Program-made: the position numbers and the translations under genes
Shown here: positions 1 to 10,275 of the stretch, piece after piece
Position numbering within the stretch: position 1 is the stretch's first letter
Layout: the number at the start of each line of letters is the position of its first letter
Source of the DNA: Toxoplasma gondii ME49
Taxonomy: Eukaryota > Apicomplexa > Conoidasida > Eucoccidiorida > Sarcocystidae
NCBI RefSeq assembly: GCF_000006565.2
Contig: NC_031475.1
Coordinates: 2,939,189-3,003,188, forward strand
Direction: 5' to 3'
DNA length: 64,000 bases
The notes under the pieces: generated by a model
The model's database searches: none
Seen by the model: the letters and a program-made list of their open reading frames with translations, nothing else
What the model was told of the DNA's origin: nothing

Positions 1-3000
1 CTTGTCCTTCGCCTCCGCCTCTCCGTTCCTAGACGCCGCGCTTGCGTCGGGCCTCTGCGCCTGCTGTTTGTTCTCGGTCGCTTGTCGAGTTTCCGACTCT
101 TCGGCAGGCAGCAGGAATTTCGCTGCCGCAGCGGCTTCTGCATCTTCTCTCGCCTTTCTACGCTTGCTTCCTTGTTCGCTTTTCATCGCGCCCATCCCGC
201 TCGCATCTTCATGCAGCGCTTCTTTCTCTTCACCTTCTTTCTTCTTTCCATGTTTCTTCTTCGTCTCTGCCTCCTCCCCCTCTTCCCTCTCGCCCTTCGC
301 CGCTTTGTGCCCCGCCTCTGGCGAGCCTCGAGAAGCCTCCGCAGTCTTTTCGTTTTCGTCTACACTCGAGCAATCCTTATTCTCCTTCTCGCGGCTCTTT
401 CCTTCTCCCTTTTTCGCTTCTCTCTCCCCTATCGCATGCCTTCCCTGCTCCGTCCCCCTTCGGTCCGTTTCCTGTCCCTCGCTGTTTGTCGCCTTCTCCT
501 TCTTCTTTCTTCTTCGCGGCCTTCCCTCTGTCGCGAAATCCTCCGCGTCTTCTTCGGCGTGCTGTCTCAACAGTGCTGCCGTTTTTGCCATGTTTTCTGC
601 TGCTGACGAAAGACCGGCGGCGGCTTTCTCCATTGCCGCTGCACGCGCGGGTCCATTGCTGAGCTTCCTGGGCACCGGCTTTTGCTCTGACGGCTCGACC
701 AGTGTCTGTACACCCGAAAGGCTGCGCCTCAGACCTGGATCGGGGGCACCAGATGCCTCGAGCGTCTCTCCGAGTGGCAGGGTGCTTCTCTCGTTCTCCT
801 GGCTTCTGTCATCTCCCTTCGGTTCTTCAGTCGACTGGAGTCTGGCTGGTACTCCCTCCGCAGAACCGGGAGGTGAGAAACAGTGCTCGGCATCATTATT
901 CTCGGGCAATTTGGATACCGATGTCTCCCCCGCCGCTGCCTTTTGCTCCACGTCTTCAGTCTTGGGGGCTTTCCCCTCTCGCTTCTCTTTTTTCTTCTTC
1001 TTTTTCGGTTTAGAGGACCCTGGCTTCTCGTCCTTGATCGTGTCTCCGCAGGCAGGCGTGGAGGAGACAGATGATGCTTTCCTCTCGCCAGTCTCGTCTG
1101 TTGCATGCGTTGCATTTGGCTTCTCCCATTTGAAGTCGTCTTTTCTCTCTTCTACCTGAGTGTTCCTCGACGACTTCGCCTCCCGTGTGCTCTCTTTCAT
1201 CCCCTTGTTCGTGCCGTATGCCTCGTCTCCTAGACTCTCGTTTAATGTGTTGTAGTCTCCGTTATCTCCCGTCTCGTTCGCCAGGTGGTCTCCTCTCTCC
1301 GTATCCCCGTCGCCCTCCTCCTGGGACGTATGGGCACCCGCCGCCGCAGCCGCCAATGGAAAAAGGGGAGTCGAGGACTTCCCCACCGAGGCAACAAGAG
1401 ACGGCGGCTGTTCGTCTTGCGGTAGACTCAGAGGGACAGCGGCTGAGAGAGAGAAGACACCCTGCCCAGAGACATCAGAGCTCCATCTTTCATCGTGCGT
1501 TGCTTTGTCGCGTTTTCCTTTTGCCTTCCCTGTTCGCACCGCTCCATCACGGCGGCTAGCCATCTCGTCCATGTGCTCGGGCATAGGTTTTTCTGTTGTG
1601 TCAGAGACATGAGCGGAACAGACTGAACTTCCACGTTCTGCGTCGGAGTCCCTTTCTGAAGCTCCTTGTCCACTGGTGGGTGTTGAACTTGAGCTGGTTG
1701 TCTCCTTCTCTCTTCTCTTCTCCTTACTTTCCGCCCTCTTCCCCTCGGCCGCTTCTCGATTTGCCCTCGCGTCTTTCTTGCTCGGAGACTGCAAAGAGAC
1801 GATGCTGTCACCTTCGCTTTCCTCCGATGTCGATTCGGGCGTTTTCAGACACTCGCGCGCGTCCGCCTTCCGCCCTCGCTTCGCTTGTACATACACCGCA
1901 GTTTCGACAGCTGGAATCGCTGCTTGGGGACCTGCACGCGCAGCCGCCGTTGCCCCTCGCGGCCGGTGTTTGCCCGACGACACAGCGGTGCTGGAGCCTT
2001 GTTTTTCCGACGCATGTTCCTCTATGAGACTCTCCACTTTGTCGCGTTCCCGCTCGTTCCAACACCGGCTTTCTTTCGCACTTTGTCGCTCTCCAGCGCT
2101 CGATGTGTGTGGCCGTCCAAACTGTCTCGACACTGGGCTTTCAGCTGCCGTTCGTGTCCCTCTTGTAACGCTCCTAGTCCCTAAAGGTTTCTCACCTGTG
2201 CCTTCGCTCTGCTTGGACTCCAGCGACGCAGAAGAGCAACAGTCTTTCTGCAGTCGCAGAAGAGCTGCTTCTGCACTCTTGACAGCAGCTCTTGCGGTTT
2301 CGAGGGTCGCCTCTGAAAGTGAAGGGGCGCGAGAACTTCCGGTGAATGTATGCTCTCCTGAGCGTAGCCTCGGAAACGGAGTCGCCTCCAACGAGGCCAC
2401 CCACGCTCGGGCTTCCTCCGCCAGCCTCTCAGCTGTACATACAGCCTGGCACGAGGCGCCGGTGGAGCTGCCCATGAGCGCTGCGGCTGCTGCCAAAACC
2501 GCAGCCGCAGCTGCAGTTTTTGCCGCGTTTTCTGGAACGTCTCGAGGCTTCGGTAGTGTTTTCTTGGCGCCCACAGTTGTCCCACCGAGCGCCCAGACCT
2601 TGTCTGTTTCTCCCAGAGGCGTCGTGACAGAGACCCCCGAGGAACTCGACGAGTGCCAGGCGCCGCGGACGCTCCAAGTCGCTGTGAGCGCACTGGCGCC
2701 AGTGGAAAAAGTGCGTTTTTTCTTATCAGGTGCTGAGGCGCGAGTGAGTCTCTGGAAGGCGGCTGAACTCTGCGGTTTTCCACCTCGCTTCGGCTGTCTT
2801 CTCTCAAGGCCATTGGGTTCCTGCGACGGTGTGTCCACCTTCCAGGTCTCTTTCTTGGGACTCGCAAACAGAGCCGACGTCGCCAGCGCTCTCTCCACAG
2901 GCGCCTCTGCAGCCGCAAGGGCGCAGGCGAGTGCTGTGGCAGCTGCAGCTGTTGGGGAGGTACACGCACGGTCTTCGTGTTTCTTTTTCGGAGTTGCTCT

Positions 3001-4851
3001 CGCGTTTCGAGCTCTCTTCTCGACTTGTTCTTGCGCGGAAAATCCGTGCGTAGGCGACGAACGGATGGTTTTGGATTTCGTCTTCCTGCTCGCAATTCGT
3101 GTCGACGGAGACTGTCTCCGGACTGAGGCCTGCCGTCTGTGAATCGCAGCGAACTCCGCCGCCGCTGCTCTGCGAGCGAGGGCGTCGGGGCTCCTGCGGA
3201 TCGCGGGGGCTCTGAAACTTCCAGCTCTTGCCGCGGAACTCGACGTTCCAGTTTTCTTCTCTTTCGTGGAGGCCGCGAACGCCGCCGCGGCAGAGACCGT
3301 CTTTCCTCGCGGACGCAGAGCCTTTGGACGATGTGGGGGGACGCTGGTTGAGCTCGATGGCGCTGAGGGTCTTTGCGCAGAGCAGAGAGTGCTTTCAGAA
3401 CGAGCGTACGCAACAGGACGGCAAGAACCATCTGGGCAGGACAGAGGTTCTGGAGGGAAACAAGAGGCGCTCCAACGACAGGGAGAGAGACCGCAGGGGA
3501 GTCGAGAAGCACAGGCAGAAGCCTTCCGAGGAGGGGAAGGACTCGCGGTGTCGCGACACTTGGAAAAGGAGGTCTGGACACAAGGACTCCTCGCGGGGCG
3601 AGTGGGAGAAGCAGAGAGACGCGACAGAGAGCGATGTGTGTTTGACGAAGAGTCCGAACCGCATGAGCTACAGCTGGAAGGACTGCTTGCACTGTCCCCA
3701 CTGGAGTCTGACGTTTCAGTTGCTGCACTTCTCCCGCGTGTGTTCCTTCCCCTACAGACGCTTTGTCCAGATTCACTTTTGATGTGAACTGCGCAGATAC
3801 ACCCTCTCTGTCCATGGGTCAGCCCAGCGGTGTCGTCGTCGGCCTCTTCTCTTAGAAGCGCATGCAGAGAGGAGCTGCGAGAGAGCCGGAGTCCGGGTGT
3901 CGATCCACCACCTGACAGCGGGGAGGCCCGGCGCCGTGCGCCGTTCGCCGAGCACGCGTGGTAAGTGTCTCGACAGCCGACGCGACATACCGGACAGATG
4001 TTTTCTTCGAGCTTGAATGCTGAGGAGGGCGGCTGTTTGCAGGAAGGAGGCAGCGGGGGCAGCGTTTGTCGAAAAAGAGTTTCTCCAATCGAAGGAGGCT
4101 GGTCAACCGACTCCACTTCTTCAGGGAGAGCAGGAACCTCCGATTCAGACTCGGAGTCTCCCGGGATGGCGAAGCGACTTTTGAACGGCGACGAGGAAGC
4201 AGAGCTTGAGCGAGACGCAGACGCGCAGGCGTCTTCTGGGGGCGCGATAGAACTGCCGCACTTGCCCCCGAGACAGAACGGCCTTTCAGCCGGAGACACG
4301 CAACTGTGTCGATCAAGCTCTGGACAAGAAGGTGCTTTCAGTGGCGATAAATATGAAAGGACTGGAGTTCGAGACGGAGACGCATACGAGGTAGAGCGTG
4401 TGAGAAAGTCTCCATGTTCCACGTTCAAGTTCGAAGCAGAGGCACGAGACGGAACGGGAGAAACAGTGGCCCGGCGCTTACCACAGTACCTTCGAGAGAT
4501 CGTGTCATCCAGTAACAAAGTTCGACAGTCTGCACACCCGCACCTTGCTGGGAAGCAACGCTCCCGAAATGAAGGCGTTGGAACTCTCAAACCGGGAACA
4601 GGCGGCTGGCTTCTCGACACCCCTGCAGCCCAGCGATGCTTGACACTATTTGCTGCCGAAAGATTGCGAGGGTCGCCGCTGCGTTTTGCGGCTCCTGGGA
4701 GGAGAGGAAACTGTCTCCGGCAAGCGGCTGACGGATGGCCCAGCAACTCGCTGGCGGAGAGCGTCAAGCGCGCGGAAAAGACAACAAGCGAAACACATGC
4801 ATGGGCTAGGGAAGGCCTCTTGCGCAGGATGTCACTAGAGCGCATGCACAT
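1..4851 (-). CDS. Large low-complexity protein, 3' end outside window (unknown function)
   Basis: One minus-strand frame stays open from the in-frame ATG at 4851-4849 to the left edge, about 1617 codons, far beyond chance, so it is very probably coding. The frame is bounded upstream by a stop at 4863-4861. The N-terminal third contains Cys clusters (CGCADCR, then CPVCRVGCRDTYHAC near 4.0 kb) that could bind zinc. It continues into Ser/Ala-rich sequence with a possible coiled coil around 2.2-2.45 kb. The C-terminal part is very rich in Lys and Glu, with runs such as KPKKKKKKEKREG near 1.0 kb. No known domain was recognised. Internal introns are possible: donor-like GTAAGC near 4484 and GTATGT near 4000 lie within the open frame. 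Plus-strand frames opposite are also open but give less protein-like sequence. Function unknown; confidence refers to coding status and strand. Confidence 0.65.
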   Translation of the reverse strand, partial: MCMRSSDILRKRPSLAHACVSLVVFSARLTLSASELLGHPSAACRRQFPLLPGAAKRSGDPRNLSAANSVKHRWAAGVSRSQPPVPGLRVPTPSFRERCFPARCGCADCRTLLLDDTISRRYCGKRRATVSPVPSRASASNLNVEHGDFLTRSTSYASPSRTPVLSYLSPLKAPSCPELDRHSCVSPAERPFCLGGKCGSSIAPPEDACASASRSSSASSSPFKSRFAIPGDSESESEVPALPEEVESVDQPPSIGETLFRQTLPPLPPSCKQPPSSAFKLEENICPVCRVGCRDTYHACSANGARRRASPLSGGGSTPGLRLSRSSSLHALLREEADDDTAGLTHGQRGCICAVHIKSESGQSVCRGRNTRGRSAATETSDSSGDSASSPSSCSSCGSDSSSNTHRSLSRLSASPTRPARSPCVQTSFSKCRDTASPSPPRKASACASRLPCGLSPCRWSASCFPPEPLSCPDGSCRPVAYARSESTLCSAQRPSAPSSSTSVPPHRPKALRPRGKTVSAAAAFAASTKEKKTGTSSSAARAGSFRAPAIRRSPDALARRAAAAEFAAIHRRQASVRRQSPSTRIASRKTKSKTIRSSPTHGFSAQEQVEKRARNARATPKKKHEDRACTSPTAAAATALACALAAAEAPVERALATSALFASPKKETWKVDTPSQEPNGLERRQPKRGGKPQSSAAFQRLTRASAPDKKKRTFSTGASALTATWSVRGAWHSSSSSGVSVTTPLGETDKVWALGGTTVGAKKTLPKPRDVPENAAKTAAAAAVLAAAAALMGSSTGASCQAVCTAERLAEEARAWVASLEATPFPRLRSGEHTFTGSSRAPSLSEATLETARAAVKSAEAALLRLQKDCCSSASLESKQSEGTGEKPLGTRSVTRGTRTAAESPVSRQFGRPHTSSAGERQSAKESRCWNERERDKVESLIEEHASEKQGSSTAVSSGKHRPRGATAAARAGPQAAIPAVETAVYVQAKRGRKADARECLKTPESTSEESEGDSIVSLQSPSKKDARANREAAEGKRAESKEKRREKETTSSSSTPTSGQGASERDSDAERGSSVCSAHVSDTTEKPMPEHMDEMASRRDGAVRTGKAKGKRDKATHDERWSSDVSGQGVFSLSAAVPLSLPQDEQPPSLVASVGKSSTPLFPLAAAAAGAHTSQEEGDGDTERGDHLANETGDNGDYNTLNESLGDEAYGTNKGMKESTREAKSSRNTQVEERKDDFKWEKPNATHATDETGERKASSVSSTPACGDTIKDEKPGSSKPKKKKKKEKREGKAPKTEDVEQKAAAGETSVSKLPENNDAEHCFSPPGSAEGVPARLQSTEEPKGDDRSQENERSTLPLGETLEASGAPDPGLRRSLSGVQTLVEPSEQKPVPRKLSNGPARAAAMEKAAAGLSSAAENMAKTAALLRQHAEEDAEDFATEGRPRRRKKKEKATNSEGQETDRRGTEQGRHAIGEREAKKGEGKSREKENKDCSSVDENEKTAEASRGSPEAGHKAAKGEREEGEEAETKKKHGKKKEGEEKEALHEDASGMGAMKSEQGSKRRKAREDAEAAAAAKFLLPAEESETRQATENKQQAQRPDASAASRNGEAEAKDK

Positions 4852-4860
4852 AACGTGAAG

Positions 4861-7800
4861 TCACCAAAAGGCAGGTTCCCACGGTCCGCACACAGTGAAC
4901 GAAGAACGCAGCCGAGCAACGACTCCAACGAGGTGAAACATCTTCTAGGTCTGCACTTCAGTCAGCTTCTGTCTCTTCTATTCCCTTAGGAAGGCACAGC
5001 AGGGGTGTCCACAACCATACACGGCAGAGACGGCGCAAACGGTGGACGGCTATCTGAGATCCGGAAAAAGTCGATTTTTGCAGCTATGCATCGGGGCGGG
5101 CAGCTTATCGCCGCGGCAAAGAAAGCCAGAGAGAGAGCCGAGAACGACGTCAGAGGTGCTGCGTTGTGGCTAGCTGTCACTGTGAAGAGACTCGCGTTCG
5201 ATCACGAAGACCGCCGGGAACGTTGTGTATCCTCGTTCATGGTAGCGGATGAGGAAAAGGCTAAACGGTCTTTCTAGGCCGCGCAGTGCATTTTGTGACG
5301 TATTCGATGGATCGCGCCTAAAGGCCGTTTTCATCTGGAATACCGTGACAGTAGAGCATTTCCTTCGACATCTATGAATACGGGAGAGGTCGTGTTCGTG
5401 TCTGGCATGCGTTCTTACGATAGCTACAAACTCACGGCGCATCGCCATGGAAGCGTCCTGCTGCCAGATGTGGTGAAGTGCTTCGAAATGGTTTCGCAAC
5501 GAGACACTGTGACGTTCTTCTCAGACACTAACTCTTGTGCAAACAAGGAACGACAGAGGTTTCTAGGACCAGTTGATGTGACCCGGTTGATGAGGGCAAC
5601 GCCGATTCTCTCGAGGCAACAGCCAACCTGCCACTCTATACATTGACCTACATACACGAGCCTACGTATATGTAAATATATATATGTATATATGTATGTA
5701 TAGAAATATATATGTATATATATTTATGTAGTTTATCGTAGGTTACCTGAAATGTTTTCTAGATTTCCTTTGTCGAGTAGGCTCTGTAGATCCACTTGCC
5801 CTGTGCGTCAAGGCTGCACCTCCACACCAAACGCTTTCCCACTCCGCATTTAGGCAGCTGCAGATATGCTCCTCCCGCTGCAAGCGAGCGCGTCTGCGTT
5901 CTATCCCCACCAGTTCGTGCTGCCGTAGGTGCGGATCAAAGAGGCCGCTGCTTCTAGGATTATCCTCCCGCCATGCGGGGCGAGGACGTTCTACGGGGGC
6001 AGGCGTTGCTAAAAACGTTTTGGCCAGCGACAAACGTGGAGAAAACTGTCCTTCCGGAGAGTCGGCTCCCTGGCCGGTACCGGCGAGCGTTTGCGGCATT
6101 CCGTGTGTGTCTTTGTTCAGAACAGTCCCGACTCGAGCGGGGAAACCAGCGAGATCTGACACGGTTGGCTTAGCTGATCCCGAGCACATGAGACTCAGCG
6201 CATAGGCTCAAATGATGTTTCACGACAGCAGGCCGCCGTGAAACACTTCAGTTACGGAACAAGGAGTCGAGGCGGCTGGAAACTGTTGTATGCAAGAACT
6301 CCGGTTTGCGGGGATTTCCGGTTCGAGATAAGTAGGCGAATACTGTTGTCGCGAGGGTATTGGTTCAGCATGAAACGGCGATTTCCTATAGATTTGGAGG
6401 CTTACTGAAAAGGGCCGGTACCCCCGCAGCGGTGTCCCTCGGAGTCGTGGCTGCAAGGAGTGGCACCTTGGCCTGATTCACCTGAAGCAATGCGGAAGGC
6501 CAGAACCACAGAAGATTATTTTCAGACGGATGCCCACGACACCCGTCAAACTCTGTTCCATTTCAAGAGTGCGCGAACTCCACGTGGTGTCCGAACTCCA
6601 TTGAAAGTCCACAGTGACGTGACTTTCCTTTACCCTGCATGGATTCACTCGAGCGTCGCTGGTGCGGACGCTCGGCGTTCGAAAAACAGGCTGCATTGAC
6701 AGTGTTCACTGGACATGGCGCCGACATCGTTGGTGTCAAGAAAGGCCCTGTCGCGAGAAACAAGTACAGAGAACCGTCCACAACACCTAGGGCTGGCAGT
6801 GCAACTCTTGCCCGGGAATGTGAAACATAGAAATCTTTGGGAGGCCTCTTCCACCAGTATTTGAGTTGCAGTCAACGTACAGCACAGTCGACAAGGATCA
6901 GATCGCTCTAGTCGTACCCGTGCCTGGCTAGAACTGTACGAGACTCCAGACGCTTTCGCGTGAAAGGAAGAAGACTCACGCAAAACATGCAAACGGCAAA
7001 AGCATGTCGGCTGTCATCGAACTTCAGAGAGGTTTCTGAAAAATACAAGTGAGCTTCAAAAAACGTTCCGATACCGTGTTGTGAGTCGTCGCACGTCACT
7101 GGTGTGGTGATGCCCCGGATGTTTGTTCGATATGGTGGCGGAATGAATTACACCTGCTGCACAGCTCTCAGGTATGCTGTATGGATCCTAGGATAACAGT
7201 CATTACCGATAGATCTCGACTGCCTGCCGCTCGGATATTGCATTCCATGAGTTTCTGGCGAGTGCCGGAGCAGAGGCCCTCTTCTGACGAGAAGTACTTG
7301 TGACGAAGGAAGCGAATTGCCTGGCGCAAATGTTGCACTGCCGGAGACTCGCCAAGAAGTGTACATCACCGCTCCATAAAAAAAGGCAAAGGGGATGTTG
7401 GCTTCGATTTTATTGAGACAGTTGGCTTTCTTCAGCCACAATCTGTTGGAAATGGATGCTCGATCCCCGCCGCTTGACACTCCATCCCAGCACTTTGTTG
7501 AGAAATGATTTCCTGCGTTGACGACGGTCGTCCATAAACAGTTAAAGTTTTGGATGCGCTCCAAATACGTACAGTTGTTTGAGTGCGACAAAAATCTATC
7601 GGATATTTCTGTCTGTGCTGCGACCCCGGTATATAAGGACACACAGATCCATATGAGTAGAGTACGAGTTTTTCAGTGACGTCGTCAGGCGCGAGTCACC
7701 ATGCGGACACGAGCTGAGAAAATAAGGCACCATTTGCACGATGGATCATCTGATCCGGGCAAAGTGGAGTGAGACATGCGGCTGTCTTGTCAAACTTCGG

Positions 7801-10275
7801 ACAAGTTACTTCTTTAGTGCCACCACATGCTCGAGACCCTTTAGTGCACAACTGGCGGGGCGAAAAAACAGAGTTGCCTTGGGTGAGGAAAGAGAAGCAA
7901 CAATTACGTTTCGAAAGCCAAATTTGCTTTTGTCTTGTCCAGACTTGGCAGCGTTTACACAACGTTCACGCCTGAGATCGCTCTTAGCTCGTGAAGTCTG
8001 GTGATCGTCATCAACAGACTATACCACAGCGCAACCAGATTTATTTTGAGAGAGAGTGTGTCACCTCGTGCGTTTCTTGCACAGATTCACCGAACTCCAC
8101 AAGCAATGGAGACTCGCAAAAGATAGCAACCGACAGGCTTTTTTTCGGCCACAAGCGTTAATGAAAGCGGATATTTGCCCAGGCACTTCACAAAGTTCTT
8201 TGGGGCCCCCACACCCCGACTGACAGCGTGTCTGGTCCTCTTGATTTCTCGACGTTTGCACTCACGTGGAAGCAATTTGTACGCTGGTTTATGCGACTTG
8301 CGCGACTTCTTCTTCGAACTGGGTGTCTCCTTGAAAAGTGGAATGCTCAGTACGAACCTTCTGCCACACTCATGTATATGGATGTTTAAAAAAGTAACTA
8401 TCGTCGACGGCTGATGAATGTGTGTGAGCAAAGGAAAAATGTTTTGGATAAAGTCATGTGAACAATCCACGTGCCACCATGAAAAAGCAGACTTCCTTAT
8501 AAGGCAGAGGGCAGAGGGATGATTCTACAGAGGACTCGCAAGGGTGCTCTGTCTCCCAGGATGAATTCCTGCTACAAGCAGACAGTTTGCCGGACCTTAC
8601 CACACCGTCACTGACACAACTCCAGCACGTGGCCACTTCTCCCTATCTTCATCAGGCATACTCGAAGCAGAGGTAGAGTAAATTCCCTTGCCACATTCCG
8701 TTCTCTTCCTAAACAGAACAGGAAGCTCAACTTGGGCCACTGCGTTGAAAGACAACATCCGCAGAGAAGAAGCGGTCTGCTGCGAGAAGGCGTTGTCGAT
8801 GGACTGGCACTGCCCTTAAACATCCAGTTTTTTATACCGGCGTGCATGCAGGCCACAGTCACAATTCGAAGTGGAAAATAAAACGAGAAATGTCCGTAGT
8901 TGTTTGAGTTATCGTCTGGATAATGTGCCGGAATGCATCCTCTGCGTCTAAGTGTAGTGGAACCGACGGGGACACTCTAAACTGTCTACCAAAATAGGGA
9001 GGCTGACTTCCGTCACCCAGTGGAAACGGACGGAAAGGGTAAAATTTTATGGCGGAAGGGGAGCAACGCTCTTTGACGAATGGGTCGACTCGGAATGATG
9101 ACAAAGACGCCTCGCGAGCGTTATGACCGCTGCTACTGCTGCATCAGGTATCAGGATCACGTCGTCACACATTTCTTTGCAGAAATGATTTTGTGAACGT
9201 CCATGCCATAAACGTGTGCTCATGCCTTGTGAGTACAGGAGAATGTCACTTTGAACAGCACGTAAACTTCGTCTCGGATCTTTGTAATGTAGCCATGGCC
9301 TGAATGTCTGTCATCTGCGCTGAGTCTCAAATTTCACGGCAATGCTTTTTAGGTCTCTATAATCACCACGTCACAGAGAATCGAATCTTCTTTGTACAAT
9401 CGATCAGCGATCCAGAACTGTGCTTCTTAATCGGCCTAAGATCATGTGGCAGAGGGCCTATGTGTCGCTGCACATCCGAACCATACCACCGTGCAGTTCA
9501 GGCTATAGGAGAACTCGACGGAGAACTGCTGTTCCCTGAAATGAACACTGACAATCTGTGGTATGGTGGACCCTTCGCCTGAGGAAGCTGAGAGCGACTT
9601 CCACGTGTTTTCCACCAGAGCAACGTAGTTAGCTAGGTTATGCCAACGACGTGTGCTCTTTTTTGCACGCTGTCACAACAAACAGATCCATAACTGGATG
9701 TACGACCGAGGAACTCGCTTCTGACAGGAAGCACGATAGGGATGACCGAGACCGTGATTTCAGGCGCGTGGTAAAACTGGCACAGGAGTGTTGCAGTCTA
9801 TTCGCGCTGGAGCCGCTAAAGCAGGAGGCAAGGGGATGTTTCGCGGCAAGAACACGAACTTAGTGCGGATTCTTGTACTTGTCTGCAAGTGTGTAGAGAC
9901 CTTACAACATGATGAGAGCCGGTGTTCGGGCAAACTGTACCAACCGACCAAGTGCGGCCGACTGTCTCACGCGCGTTGCGCCCATGGAGAGCAACAAACC
10001 ATGTGTAGAACTTTCCGAAAAACAGCGGATACAGACGGCAATAGCCCAACTCTACGTCGGCAGTATTCGGGCTGTCCCGGTGGCATGGAAATGTGGTCTT
10101 AAAGCAGTTCTGTACGCAATGGTACGCCAGATTCGTGTTTTCCACGGTGCGGTGAAGAGCATAGAGCGTACGCCTCCACAGAGCATACAGCCCCGCGCCT
10201 CGTGTCTACGACCTCAAAAGAAGCTTCGGAATTGCCGAAAGCAAACCGGTCAGACTCTTGAAAGGTTTGGTGCTG
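4861..10275. other. Gene-poor interval
   Basis: About 5.4 kb with frequent stops in all six frames. Base composition looks visibly less GC-rich than the coding blocks on either side. The only repeat seen is a short AT-rich tract at about 5670-5735. No convincing exon pairs with matching splice phase were found. The right end presumably includes the 3' untranslated region of the AlkB gene. Small open frames near 7.15-7.64 kb (minus) and 9.3-9.58 kb (plus) look random in composition. Confidence 0.6.

Noticed and set aside
2..1159. Long plus-strand frame at the left edge
   Set aside because: It lies opposite the Lys/Glu-rich part of the minus-strand protein; its Ser/Phe/Leu-rich translation is the expected shadow of Glu/Lys/Arg codons.
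1676..3142. 488-codon plus-strand frame
   Set aside because: Antisense shadow of a much longer continuous minus-strand frame (more than 1600 codons).
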